Shown one piece after another: positions 18,235 through 27,160 of a DNA stretch of 64,000 bases. The DNA is from Bacteriovoracaceae bacterium (GTDB lineage Bacteria; Bdellovibrionota; Bacteriovoracia; Bacteriovoracales; Bacteriovoracaceae). The stretch lies in assembly GCA_013141065.1 (NCBI GenBank), contig JABFRR010000005.1:62001-126000 (forward strand), given 5' to 3'. Positions within the stretch are counted from its first letter, which is position 1. Each line of letters opens with the position of its first letter. The translations under genes were made by a program, and so were the position numbers. Below the pieces are notes generated by a model. It saw only the letters and a list, made by a program, of their open reading frames with translations, did not search any database and was not told the origin of the DNA.

Positions 18235-18825
18235 TTCGAAAACTAAATCTCTACCATGATGTCCGCCGGGTCTCATGAGAATAAATGCAGAACCTAGAGG
18301 CTTTAAGGAATGAATGATTGCTTTAACCATGGACTCAAAATCACTATCTATAAAAAATCGACAGCGATTTTTAAATTCATTGGGTGAATAAAGTCCTTCA
18401 CCTGGGAAAAAATAAGGTGGATTTGAAACTATATAATCGTATCGATTTTCAAATAGGGGAGTCTTAAGTTCATTATAATTCATCTCAAGAAATCTAAATT
18501 TTTCATAATTTTTTGCTTGGATTTTGTTTTTTTCGAAATGAGAGAGATAAACCGATTGCACCTCTAGGAAGTCTATTTCCAAAAGTTTAGGAAGATGATA
18601 ATTGAGCTCTAGTCCAATTACGCCACATCCTGCACACAAATCGAGTACTCTGATTTCGTTAAGGGTCTCGTTTTTAAGAAATGCAGCTACTTTTTGAGCT
18701 AGGAACACTGAGTCTAAAGAAAAGCGATAATCTTTGGGTTGACTATATTCATAAGAATAAATTGAGTTTTTGATCATTTGAATTTTATTCACTAAAATAA
18801 TCAAAGAATCAACAGGAGAATTCAT
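18145..18825 (-). CDS. trmN6: tRNA1(Val) A37 N6-methyltransferase-like protein
   Basis: A SAM-dependent N6-adenine methyltransferase of 226 residues, similar in layout to E. coli TrmN6 (YfiC), which modifies A37 of tRNA1(Val). It shows the SAM motif VLDLCAGCGVIG and the amino-methyltransferase catalytic motif VSNPPYF, followed by the C-rich GEGLYSPNEFKNRCR segment. A small methyltransferase of other target is possible because NPPY is shared by HemK and rRNA enzymes. Its start abuts the start of the divergent membrane protein gene with no gap. Confidence 0.8.
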   Translation of the reverse strand: MNSPVDSLIILVNKIQMIKNSIYSYEYSQPKDYRFSLDSVFLAQKVAAFLKNETLNEIRVLDLCAGCGVIGLELNYHLPKLLEIDFLEVQSVYLSHFEKNKIQAKNYEKFRFLEMNYNELKTPLFENRYDYIVSNPPYFFPGEGLYSPNEFKNRCRFFIDSDFESMVKAIIHSLKPLGSAFILMRPGGHHGRDLVFELKELSRLMADIEIFDEVRGTLIIRLIKKS

Positions 18826-19182
18826 TTGTTAAAGGATCTTATTTATATACCAATTATTGCCTTGGTTTTAGTCATAGTTAGCTATTATTGGAATTTGAAA
18901 ATCCATCATCGTAAGTTCATTGGCCTTCAAAGGTGGTTTATGGTCTTTGTGGGATTCCTCTTTAATGTCTGGGGACTAGATGTGATTCAACGCGAATTTA
19001 TGGTCGATAATGGCTTTGAGATGCTTAAAGTATGCACTGGCTCCTGGCTAGTCTTTGTTATAGCAACGAACGTTAAGTATGCTACAGTTTATGGTTGGTC
19101 TAAGCGTGATTTTTGGCTAAACTATGGCGGAGATTTGGTGAATTTTATGGTTGCCGGTCTTTTAATATTTCTTGTGACATAA
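18826..19182 (+). CDS. small integral membrane protein
   Basis: A 118-residue protein with four predicted membrane segments (near residues 5-22, 38-55, 72-90 and 103-118). The start is a TTG at 18826 with CAGGAG upstream inside the divergent gene. No family is recognised. msrA follows after 13 bp, so it may be first gene of an msrA-aldehyde dehydrogenase-rmuC run. Confidence 0.7.
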   Translation: MLKDLIYIPIIALVLVIVSYYWNLKIHHRKFIGLQRWFMVFVGFLFNVWGLDVIQREFMVDNGFEMLKVCTGSWLVFVIATNVKYATVYGWSKRDFWLNYGGDLVNFMVAGLLIFLVT

Positions 19183-19195
19183 ATAGGATTATTTA

Positions 19196-19678
19196 ATGGA
19201 AAAGGCTCTTTTAGGTGCGGGTTGTTTTTGGGGAGTAGAGCAAATACTAAGGGCGATGCCTGGAATTGTTTCCACTGAAGTAGGATATGCAGGCGGAAAA
19301 ACTGTGAATCCAAGTTATGAAGAAGTTTGCACGGGACAAACAGATCATGCAGAAGTCGTTTTAATAGAATTTAATCCCTCTGTTCTCACATATGAAGCTC
19401 TACTTGAAATTTTCTTTAGATTGCATGATCCAACGACTCTCAATCGCCAGCATAATGATGTAGGCACTCAGTACCGTTCAGTTATTTTTACTTATGATCA
19501 AAACCAAGCTTCATCTGCTTATGAGACGATTAAAAAACTCAATGAAACAAAAATTTTCAAATCCCCAATCGTGACTCAAATCTTACCTGTACCACTTTTT
19601 TACAGCGCTGAAGCTTACCATCAAGATTATTTAATAAAAAATCCTTCGGGATATATGTGTCACATTCTTCGAGATTAA
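19196..19678 (+). CDS. msrA: peptide methionine-S-sulfoxide reductase MsrA
   Basis: Repairs methionine S-sulfoxide in proteins. It is 160 residues with the catalytic GCFWG motif near residue 9, plus the GYAGG, YEEVCTGQTDHAEVV, and NDVGTQYRS motifs typical of MsrA. There is no signal peptide, so it is cytoplasmic. It is followed after 3 bp by an aldehyde dehydrogenase gene, suggesting co-transcription in an oxidative-damage context. Confidence 0.95.
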   Translation: MEKALLGAGCFWGVEQILRAMPGIVSTEVGYAGGKTVNPSYEEVCTGQTDHAEVVLIEFNPSVLTYEALLEIFFRLHDPTTLNRQHNDVGTQYRSVIFTYDQNQASSAYETIKKLNETKIFKSPIVTQILPVPLFYSAEAYHQDYLIKNPSGYMCHILRD

Positions 19679-19681
19679 AAA

Positions 19682-21073
19682 ATGCAAAATATAGATGATC
19701 TTTTTAAAGCACAAACTCAAAATCGTTGGGCAGTGTCTCAAACTTCTTGTGAAGTTCGAAGAAAGAAACTGCAACATTTAAAAGCAGTTGTTATTCGCAG
19801 AAGAGAAGAAATTAAACAAGCAATTTATGATGACTTTAAAAAACCTTTTCCAGAAAGTGAATTAACTGAGATTCACACAGTTATTGATGAAATCAATTTT
19901 GCTGTAAAAAATTTATCGAAATGGATGAAGCCAAAAAAAGTAAAAACACCCTTGGTATTATTTGGATCGAAATCTCATATTTATTACGAAGCCAAAGGTG
20001 TTGTTCTTATATTGGCTCCTTGGAATTATCCTTTTTCACTTTTAATTAATCCTTTAGTTGCAGCAGTTGCCGCTGGTAATTGTGTTATGGCCAGGCCCAG
20101 TGAAAAAACTATCGCAACCGGGTTAATATTAAAATCTATTATTGAAGAAGTATTTTCTGAAAATGAAGTCAGTCTTTGTATTGGAGAAATTGACCTCGCA
20201 GAAAGCTTACTAAAACTTCCATTTGATCACATTTTTTTTACTGGCAGTACTCAAGTTGGTCAAAAAGTAATGCAAGCTGCATCTAAGAATCTAACATCCG
20301 TTACACTGGAACTTGGTGGTAAATCTCCAGTCATTGTAGACCGAGAGGTTGATCTTGCAGACTGTGTAGCAAAAATATTTTGGGGGAAATTCATGAATGG
20401 GGGACAAACCTGTGTTGCTCCAGATTATGTTTTTATTCCAGAAGAGAAAAAAAATGAATTTGTGAGATTATTTAAAAAAGAAATTGAAAGCAGGTTCGGT
20501 GAGACAAGTCATGAGCGCCTGACGAACGGTGATTTCGCTAGAATCATAGATTTAAAGGCTTTTGATCGCTTGACTCAAAAAATAAGTGAAGAAAAAACAC
20601 TTTTTGAAGATAGACCACTTCGTGAAGAGCGCTATATACCACCGACACTTTTAACCGACGTAACGACTGATAGTCCAATCATGGCAGATGAAATTTTTGG
20701 GCCAATTTTACCACTGATCACATATACAAGCCTAGACACTGTAATTGAAAGTATTAGAATAAATGCCAAGCCTCTGGCACTTTATGTTTTTTCAAAAAAT
20801 AAAAAAATGATGAAACGAATTCTAGTTGAAACAAGTTCGGGAGGAGTCGCATTAAACCATGTCGTTCTCCATCTTGCGAACCCTCATCTGCCTTTTGGAG
20901 GTATTGGGCCTTCGGGACTTGGAAGTTATCACGGGCATTTTGGATTTAAGGCCTTTTCTCACGAAAGGGCGGTATTAAATCAAGGACGCTTTTCACTTTC
21001 TCAATTATATTTCCCACCTTATTCATCTTTCATGAGTAAGATAGCTTTTAAGATACTACGTTTCCTTGAGTAA
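19682..21073 (+). CDS. aldehyde dehydrogenase, class 3 type
   Basis: NAD(P)-dependent aldehyde dehydrogenase of 463 residues. It shows the Rossmann/transition region LAPWNYPFSLLINP, TGSTQVGQKV, LELGGKSP (general-base Glu ~210) and NGGQTCVAPDY (nucleophile Cys ~243). The shorter length, the FGKxHG-like end (GSYHGHFGFKAFSH) and the hydrophobic C-terminus fit the ALDH3/fatty-aldehyde dehydrogenase group, acting on medium or long-chain aldehydes such as lipid peroxidation products. It directly follows msrA. Confidence 0.9.
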   Translation: MQNIDDLFKAQTQNRWAVSQTSCEVRRKKLQHLKAVVIRRREEIKQAIYDDFKKPFPESELTEIHTVIDEINFAVKNLSKWMKPKKVKTPLVLFGSKSHIYYEAKGVVLILAPWNYPFSLLINPLVAAVAAGNCVMARPSEKTIATGLILKSIIEEVFSENEVSLCIGEIDLAESLLKLPFDHIFFTGSTQVGQKVMQAASKNLTSVTLELGGKSPVIVDREVDLADCVAKIFWGKFMNGGQTCVAPDYVFIPEEKKNEFVRLFKKEIESRFGETSHERLTNGDFARIIDLKAFDRLTQKISEEKTLFEDRPLREERYIPPTLLTDVTTDSPIMADEIFGPILPLITYTSLDTVIESIRINAKPLALYVFSKNKKMMKRILVETSSGGVALNHVVLHLANPHLPFGGIGPSGLGSYHGHFGFKAFSHERAVLNQGRFSLSQLYFPPYSSFMSKIAFKILRFLE

Positions 21074-21090
21074 TTTTTGCCGGAGTCCTT

Positions 21091-22293
21091 ATGTCAGAAG
21101 CTATTATTATTTTTCTCTTTTTAAATTTTCTAGGTTTAATTTACTTAATTTTAAAAAACAAAAGTCCAGACTTTAGTTTTTTAACTTTGGAACTGAAGCC
21201 ACTTTCAGACAAACTCATCCAACTTGAGGTCATGATTCAGCAAAGATTTGAAAATCAAAAAGAAGTTAATAAATTACAAGTTTCTGAAATTATCGAAGAT
21301 AAATTTAAGAGAGTTACGGCTGAACAAAATAAAAGTACACAAGACCTCATTCAGCGTTTTTCTGATTTTCAGCATATTCTTTCTAAACAATTAGTTAGTA
21401 TGAACGAAAAAATTACTAAAGATATGCAAGTGAAGCTTGATGAAATTTCCGATCGAGTTCGCGAAAACTTAGACCAAGGATTTAAAAAAACTAATGAGAC
21501 ATTTACTAGCGTAATTGAAAGATTGGCAAAAATAGATGAAGCACAAAAGAAAATAGAATCTCTCTCTACGAACGTCGTGTCTTTGCAAGATTTGCTCACA
21601 GATAAAAAAAGCAGAGGGATTTTTGGAGAAGTCCAACTCAATCAAATACTTCATTCTGTATTTGGTGAAAAAAATGACAAGGTTTACCGAACTCAATATA
21701 AACTTTCCAACGGAACAATGTGTGATTCCATATTGTTTTTACCGGAACCAACCGGAAATATCGTTGTTGATTCAAAGTTTCCACTTGAAAACTTTAGGCG
21801 AATGTTTGATTTAAGTTTTACAGATGTTGAGCGTAAAGAATTTGTTAAAGACTTCAAGAATAATTTAAAAAAGCATATAGATGATATAAATATGAAGTAC
21901 ATTATTCCTGGTGAAACGACAGATCAGGCTATTTTATTTTTACCTGCCGAAGCTATCTTTGCAGAGCTTTATGCATATCACCCTGATGTCATTGAATATG
22001 CTCACAATAAAAGAGTTTGGATAACAAGTCCAACAACCTTTATGGCGATGTTGACAACTATTCAAGTCGTTATTCAAAATATCGAGCGAAGTAAATATAC
22101 AAATGTCATTCATCAAGAACTGAATAAACTTGCTGATGAATTTAGTCGTTACAAAAAACGTTGGGATAGCTTGGCTTCACATATCGAAACAGTCAGTAAA
22201 GATGTTAAAGATATTCATGTGACTACCGAAAAAATAACTAATCGCTTTGGTGCAATTTCAAGTGTTCAAATTGATCATTTAATAGAGCCTTAA
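21091..22293 (+). CDS. rmuC: DNA recombination protein RmuC
   Basis: A 400-residue RmuC homologue, which limits inversions at repeats and has a nuclease-like core. It has an N-terminal membrane segment (residues 3-22), a long coiled coil to ~residue 165, then the RmuC core: RGIFGEVQL, VVDSKFPLENF, GTTDQAILFLPAEAIF and RVWITSPTTFMAML. The Asp-Ser-Lys fits a PD-(D/E)xK-type site. GGAG precedes the ATG. The DUF962 gene follows after 2 bp. A gene linked to inversion control in a window with inverted IS copies is notable but may be chance. Confidence 0.92.
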   Translation: MSEAIIIFLFLNFLGLIYLILKNKSPDFSFLTLELKPLSDKLIQLEVMIQQRFENQKEVNKLQVSEIIEDKFKRVTAEQNKSTQDLIQRFSDFQHILSKQLVSMNEKITKDMQVKLDEISDRVRENLDQGFKKTNETFTSVIERLAKIDEAQKKIESLSTNVVSLQDLLTDKKSRGIFGEVQLNQILHSVFGEKNDKVYRTQYKLSNGTMCDSILFLPEPTGNIVVDSKFPLENFRRMFDLSFTDVERKEFVKDFKNNLKKHIDDINMKYIIPGETTDQAILFLPAEAIFAELYAYHPDVIEYAHNKRVWITSPTTFMAMLTTIQVVIQNIERSKYTNVIHQELNKLADEFSRYKKRWDSLASHIETVSKDVKDIHVTTEKITNRFGAISSVQIDHLIEP

Positions 22294-22295
22294 TT

Positions 22296-22772
22296 ATGAA
22301 AAAACTAAATCACTACTTCGAAGAATATTCAGTCTCACATCAAAACAAAATCAATATTCTGATTCATAAGTTTTGTGTTCCGCTTATAATGTTTAGTTTT
22401 CTTGGAATTATGAAAGCATTTCCGGTACCAGCTGACTGGCCATTATGGCTTGATTGGAGTTTGATTTTTATTGTTTTTTCTTTTAGTTATTATAGTTTTT
22501 TTAAAAATATCAGAGTCATTTTTGCACTTTTATTATTGATAATTCCGATGATTGCAATCCTAGAATTTCTTCGACCTAAGTTTTTTATACTTTCTGTTAT
22601 TCTTTTTGTTTTAGCCTGGATAGGTCAATTTATAGGTCATAAAATTGAAGGGAAAAAGCCAAGTTTTTTTCAGGATCTTTTTTTTCTTTTTATCGGTCCC
22701 ATATGGACCATGAACAAAATCATGGCCCAGTTAGGTATTGACTTAAAAATTAATAATGCCAAGGAAATTTAG
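22296..22772 (+). CDS. Mpo1-like (DUF962) membrane protein
   Basis: A 158-residue membrane protein of the Mpo1/DUF962 family. Yeast Mpo1 is an iron-dependent dioxygenase shortening 2-hydroxy fatty acids. The His-containing motifs HKFCVPLIM and GQFIGHKIEGKKPSFFQD, and four membrane segments, match. The C-terminal codons overlap the convergent menB gene by 23 bp. Role in fatty-acid alpha-oxidation is inferred from family only. Confidence 0.85.
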   Translation: MKKLNHYFEEYSVSHQNKINILIHKFCVPLIMFSFLGIMKAFPVPADWPLWLDWSLIFIVFSFSYYSFFKNIRVIFALLLLIIPMIAILEFLRPKFFILSVILFVLAWIGQFIGHKIEGKKPSFFQDLFFLFIGPIWTMNKIMAQLGIDLKINNAKEI

Positions 22773-23673
22773 AAAAATCACGAGGTCGTTTTTCAACAAA
22801 CGAATTTCTTCCTTCAACAGCTTCTTCAGATGCATAAGCTAATCGTGTCGCTTCACCGGCAAAGAGTTGTTGGCCCACAAGACCATCATCAATCATGTTA
22901 AATCCAAATTTTAGCATACGCATGGCCGTTGGTGACTTTGAGTTAATTTCCATCGTCCATTCTAAGGCCACTTTTTCCAATTCATTATGTGAGATAACGG
23001 CATTTACCATTCCCATGTCAAATGCTTCTTGGGCGGAATAATTTCTTCCTAAAAAGAAAATCTCACGGGCGCGCTTTTGTCCTACCATCCGAGCGAGATA
23101 AGCTGATCCGTAACCAGAATCAAAACTAGCTACATCTGGATCTGTTTGTTTGAATATTGCATGCTCTTTTGAAGCCAGTGTTAAATCACAAACCACATGA
23201 AGAGAATGACCACCACCAACTGCCCATCCCGGAACAACAGCAATAACAATTTTTGGCATAAATCGTATGAGTCTTTGAACTTCAAGAATATGAAGCCTAC
23301 CTAAGCGTGCGAGGTCAACTTTTGAGTTTCCAGTACCATTAGAGTCTGACCCTTCGTATTTGTATCCGTCTTTGCCTCTTATGCGTTGATCTCCACCAGA
23401 ACAAAATGCCCAGCCTGCATCTTTGGGAGACGGCCCATTGCCTGTCAGGATAACAGCTCCTACATCAGCAGAAACTCTAGCGTGTTCCAGTGCCATATAA
23501 AGCTCGTCGACTGTAAGAGGACGAAATGCATTTCTTACTTCTGGTCGATTAATCGCAATTCTGACTGTGCCTTGATTTTTTGCTCTATGATAAGTTATAT
23601 CTTGAAAATTAAAATCTGGCACTTCGACCCATTCTTTATCATCAAAGATATCAGATACTTTTTTATTCATCAT
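22750..23673 (-). CDS. menB: 1,4-dihydroxy-2-naphthoyl-CoA synthase
   Basis: Crotonase-fold enzyme closing the second ring in menaquinone synthesis. It is 307 residues, the longer MenB form. Motifs are INRPEVRNAF, FCSGGDQRIRG, GWAVGGGHSLH (oxyanion hole), FDSGYGSAYLAR, and the C-terminal signature EGRNSFVEKRPRDFSKFPWHY read in parts. It is last of a five-gene leftward operon and overlaps the upstream gene by 4 bp. Other men genes are not in this window. Confidence 0.95.
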   Translation of the reverse strand: MMNKKVSDIFDDKEWVEVPDFNFQDITYHRAKNQGTVRIAINRPEVRNAFRPLTVDELYMALEHARVSADVGAVILTGNGPSPKDAGWAFCSGGDQRIRGKDGYKYEGSDSNGTGNSKVDLARLGRLHILEVQRLIRFMPKIVIAVVPGWAVGGGHSLHVVCDLTLASKEHAIFKQTDPDVASFDSGYGSAYLARMVGQKRAREIFFLGRNYSAQEAFDMGMVNAVISHNELEKVALEWTMEINSKSPTAMRMLKFGFNMIDDGLVGQQLFAGEATRLAYASEEAVEGRNSFVEKRPRDFSKFPWHY

Positions 23674-24371
23674 ATTGCTCCTGGATAACTCATTTGAATT
23701 CGTAAAACTTGCGAACCTCTGTTGTCATTATCAATATTAGTTAGGCCATCAAATAAGACGAGTGATTTATCAGACTCTCGATATTCAACTACGATTTCTT
23801 TGACTAAGGCCCTTAAAACCCAATTTGAAATTTTTAGTGCAAACTTTCTTATGCCTTCAGTTTTGGCTTTTTCTTTTTGAAAATAAAATGAAAAATAATC
23901 CATTTTTGGTAAGACGATAAATTTAATATCGGCTTTGTCTTTATCAAAATTTTTTAAAATATAATTATGGAAACCTTGACCAGAAACCATGTTATCTGTT
24001 CTCTTTAATGTATCACTTGTACTTTTATTATTTTTTAAGTCAGTAATTTTCATAGTGATAATTTTAGTGTCTTTGTTGTATATGAGTTCTTGCTTTTCTT
24101 GAAAGCGATAGTCATTAAAAACAGTGTCTGGCACAAAAGGGTCTTTGCTAAAATCAGAAACTACCTCAGCAATCAGTTTTCCACTTGGGTTGTGATACTT
24201 CGTATTTATGTCAGTAATTTCTCCAGATGGTAACTTGGTATATGAATGTGTTTCGACATAAACCAATTTATTCTTCGAATTAAAAGCCTCACCCTTCATC
24301 ACTAATTTTTCCTGTGCAAATGAGCCAGTTGAAAAAAATAATGAAAGGAGAAGAAGTAAAACAGTTTTCAT
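23670..24371 (-). CDS. exported protein of unknown function
   Basis: A 233-residue protein with a clear signal peptide (MKTVLLLLLSLFFSTGSFAQ). The mature part is beta-rich and lysine/aspartate-rich, and no family is recognised. It could be an outer-membrane lipid or polymer binding protein. It overlaps menB by 4 bp and follows a DUF2878-like membrane protein gene without a gap. Confidence 0.75.
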   Translation of the reverse strand: MKTVLLLLLSLFFSTGSFAQEKLVMKGEAFNSKNKLVYVETHSYTKLPSGEITDINTKYHNPSGKLIAEVVSDFSKDPFVPDTVFNDYRFQEKQELIYNKDTKIITMKITDLKNNKSTSDTLKRTDNMVSGQGFHNYILKNFDKDKADIKFIVLPKMDYFSFYFQKEKAKTEGIRKFALKISNWVLRALVKEIVVEYRESDKSLVLFDGLTNIDNDNRGSQVLRIQMSYPGAI

Positions 24372-24896
24372 TTAAAATCCTTTTAGTTTTTTAGAAATAT
24401 AAAAACATAATGGAAAGAATACTAACCAGCACGCGCCATGGATAGCGTAATACACTGGAAATGGCTGATAAACTTCTAAAAGCATAAATTTTGCACCAGT
24501 AATATAACTCACTGGAGCAAAAAAACCACCAACGATAATTTGAGCTTTCACTTTATTTCTTAGTAAAATAAAAGAGTACGATATTGTTGTTGCATAGAGA
24601 AACCAAATTCCCATCAGCCATAGAGGTGGTAAAAAAGAGAAAACTGAATCTTTGAAGACCAAAATTCCGGTATTTCCCAAAATCGTATCAAGAAGAATTC
24701 CAAGTCCACCAATTGCCAAAACTTCTATAAAATCTTTTTTCTTATTGATTGATACAACAAAAAAATGAATCGCCATTACAATAGTAAAAGCAATCCAACC
24801 AAACATTGCTTGACCTTTCCAATGTGCAATCAGCATTGACCACCAAGCAAAATAAAAAGCGAAAAAATTAATGAAGACTGATTTTTTAGTTAGCAT
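24372..24896 (-). CDS. DUF2878-like membrane protein
   Basis: A 174-residue protein with about six membrane segments and short loops, starting MLTKKSVFINFFAFYFAWWS. The small size, the Trp-rich first helix and the LGILLDTILGNTGIL motif resemble DUF2878 proteins. Function unknown. It is the third gene of the operon from the 303-residue protein gene to menB. Confidence 0.65.
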   Translation of the reverse strand: MLTKKSVFINFFAFYFAWWSMLIAHWKGQAMFGWIAFTIVMAIHFFVVSINKKKDFIEVLAIGGLGILLDTILGNTGILVFKDSVFSFLPPLWLMGIWFLYATTISYSFILLRNKVKAQIIVGGFFAPVSYITGAKFMLLEVYQPFPVYYAIHGACWLVFFPLCFYISKKLKGF

Positions 24897-24922
24897 AAAT
24901 ACATCTTTGTTAAGGTTATTAA

Positions 24923-25513
24923 TTATTTAATCCATATTCTTTTAGGGTCATCATGGTCAACTGGCCATGATTTAAAATTTTGTTTTATTTGCAGTGACGT
25001 AACTAAGTTATGGGTAATTATTTCTAAGTCCTGTAGACTCCAAAAATCATCTGACCAAGAACTTTCTTTTTCAATTGCAAGTTTTCCAGCTAATGAATAG
25101 ACCATTCCACTCATAGGGGGAATTAGAATCCCCATTGTATTTAAAACGCCCTGGAGTCTCGAAAGAACTCCTTTGCCTCCAACTGAGTGCATGGTCACAA
25201 CCACTGCAGCTGGTTTTCCAAAAAATAGATCTCCGCCTTCAAATGATGTAGTTATTTCTAAAAATGTTTGAAGAGGGCTTCCCCAACTGTCCCAGTAAGT
25301 TCCAGTGCTAAATATAAAACCATCTGCCCAATTTAATTTGTGTGCTAACTGAGGGATTGCTTCTTGATGAGTATGATTTTTAAAGAAGTCTTGAAGATGT
25401 AAAAATTCTAATTGAACAGTAGATCCTAAGTGAATCCTCATTTTATCTAATATAAATTGAGTATTTCCTAATTGCTCACCAAGACTGCCATTTAGAACTA
25501 AAATTTTTTTCAT
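24923..25513 (-). CDS. NAD(P)H-dependent FMN reductase/flavodoxin-like protein
   Basis: A 196-residue flavodoxin-fold protein. The N-terminal MKKILVLNGSLGEQLGNT fits the phosphate-binding loop of the FMN reductase family, and FSTGTYWDSWGSPLQTFLE with a Gly-rich segment (VVTMHSVGGKGVLSRLQ) completes the flavin site. It probably reduces flavins, quinones or similar acceptors; the linkage with menB makes a quinone substrate tempting but unproved. It overlaps the upstream gene by 4 bp. Confidence 0.85.
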   Translation of the reverse strand: MKKILVLNGSLGEQLGNTQFILDKMRIHLGSTVQLEFLHLQDFFKNHTHQEAIPQLAHKLNWADGFIFSTGTYWDSWGSPLQTFLEITTSFEGGDLFFGKPAAVVVTMHSVGGKGVLSRLQGVLNTMGILIPPMSGMVYSLAGKLAIEKESSWSDDFWSLQDLEIITHNLVTSLQIKQNFKSWPVDHDDPKRIWIK

Positions 25514-26421
25514 ATTAGGACCTCAGTTTTGTTTTCAAAAAAAAGTCTTAAAAAGTTTTCATCTTGTTCATTAAAGCTTGGCGTACTTAATTTGTAAGCT
25601 GCATGAGAAACCTCAGGCGGCATGTTCCACCATTTTATCACTTGGCTAAAAAGGGACTGATTGGTTAACTGGTCTTGTCGATCAATGGCAGATTTAAAAC
25701 ATTTAAACATATGTATAACATAGGCATTCATATCAGAGGCGACATAATTAATTTCTTCTTTAAAATGAGAATTTTCTTTTAAGTTTTTATTGAGTTCAGG
25801 GTGATCATAAATGGCATCAACTAATTGGAGGAAGCCGATTTGTCCAAAATGAGTGTTGGCATTATTAAAAAAATTATTAGCGTGGTCTAGATCGTGGATG
25901 ACAAAGCTTAGTGGATCTCTTGACTGCAGAACCATCTTAGTAATTTCATCTGGGTTCACTATAAGTGTAATGCATCGGCTACCATTGGCCTGCATTTTTA
26001 AGAGTTCGCGTGGAGAGGGGATGTGGTGAAGTAAGCATATCGGCCATAAGTCTTGAGACCATTTAAGCATAGTAGTATTAGTCGCTAATGGAATTCCCTT
26101 GAGATTAAAATTTAAAAATAAATCATTAAAAGTGACACCACTTAATTTATTTTTTTCCCATTCATTGAGAGTAAATTCACTGGGGATTAAGTCTTCGATC
26201 TTTCTAGAAAAAGATGGAGTTATAAGATGGGATTTTCTTTGGAGCCAGTTTTTAGGGTGTTTCAAACGTAAAAACAAAATTACATAAAGTGTACAAAACT
26301 CAAACGGTGAGAGTTGTGTACTTTGAAGCTTTGAGATGCTGCTCAATAAAGTCTCGCGGTGCAGGACTAATTGGCCTTCATCGATAAGGACTTTTTTATA
26401 GGATCCTGAGCGGTTTTTCAT
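25510..26421 (-). CDS. unidentified cytoplasmic protein with HD-like motif
   Basis: A 303-residue protein with no signal peptide and no family I recognise. The central FVIHDLDHANNFF is reminiscent of an HD-type metal-binding helix, and several other His and Asp residues follow (GFLQLVDAIYDHPE). It is first gene of the menB operon, divergent from the exported-protein gene at 26504. Its role cannot be named. Confidence 0.65.
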   Translation of the reverse strand: MKNRSGSYKKVLIDEGQLVLHRETLLSSISKLQSTQLSPFEFCTLYVILFLRLKHPKNWLQRKSHLITPSFSRKIEDLIPSEFTLNEWEKNKLSGVTFNDLFLNFNLKGIPLATNTTMLKWSQDLWPICLLHHIPSPRELLKMQANGSRCITLIVNPDEITKMVLQSRDPLSFVIHDLDHANNFFNNANTHFGQIGFLQLVDAIYDHPELNKNLKENSHFKEEINYVASDMNAYVIHMFKCFKSAIDRQDQLTNQSLFSQVIKWWNMPPEVSHAAYKLSTPSFNEQDENFLRLFFENKTEVLI

Positions 26422-26503
26422 CTGTAAGTATCTGATATTTAGAAGTTTTTATTAATCAACAAAGTTGCTCAAGTTTAGCTTGGACGACACCGATAAGTCC
26501 ACT

Positions 26504-27157
26504 ATGAAAAAGTTATTGTTTAATTCAAATTGCCTTATTTTGACATTTTTAATTCTTGTCTCACTTCCACTTTTTGCTGAAAATAATGATAAAGATTCAT
26601 CAATTCGTCCGGAAAAAATACTTTCTGATATCGAAAAGATCTCATCACTAAATCAAGCCACAAAAGATGTAGGACAAGTGCAAGTTCCTTGTGAAGCTTG
26701 TATTGAAAAAAAGATTAATCAGAAATTAGTTTTAAAAAGTAAGGAAGTTGAAATTTACGGTCCTTATTTTATGAATGTGAGCGACTCTTATACTGTCCGC
26801 CTTATAAGAACGAGTGATACACCGAAAAAGCTTGATCTAAAATTTAGAAATGGTGGCGGTACAATTTGTGGTAAAGGGATTGGTGGCATAACCAAAGCTG
26901 GTGGACTCTATGCTGAATGTATAATTTATGTAACCGAAACGAGACAAGAAGAATTGGCGCTTGATCTTAGTAACTTACCAGTGCTTAATCCCGGCGAAGA
27001 AGAAATAATCGAAATTACGTTTTCTAAAAAGAATCTTAAAAAGTTTGATTACCAATTAAGTGTTGAGCATTATGGGAAAAATAGCTTTACTAGCGAAGTG
27101 AAAGAATTTTGGCTGGATTTTGGCCACAAAATAAGTTTTAAAGATAGGTTAAAGTAA
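26504..27157 (+). CDS. exported protein of unknown function
   Basis: I chose the ATG at 26504 because it opens a signal peptide (MKKLLFNSNCLILTFLILVS, cleavage near LFAE); the frame extends 13 codons upstream. The mature 200 residues contain a CEAC motif, a Gly-rich segment (RNGGGTICGKGIGGITKAG) and a predicted Ig-like beta fold (SDSYTVRLIRTSD). The QEGLA-type metallopeptidase gene begins 3 bp after its stop, so they are co-transcribed. Confidence 0.75.
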   Translation: MKKLLFNSNCLILTFLILVSLPLFAENNDKDSSIRPEKILSDIEKISSLNQATKDVGQVQVPCEACIEKKINQKLVLKSKEVEIYGPYFMNVSDSYTVRLIRTSDTPKKLDLKFRNGGGTICGKGIGGITKAGGLYAECIIYVTETRQEELALDLSNLPVLNPGEEEIIEITFSKKNLKKFDYQLSVEHYGKNSFTSEVKEFWLDFGHKISFKDRLK

Positions 27158-27160
27158 GGA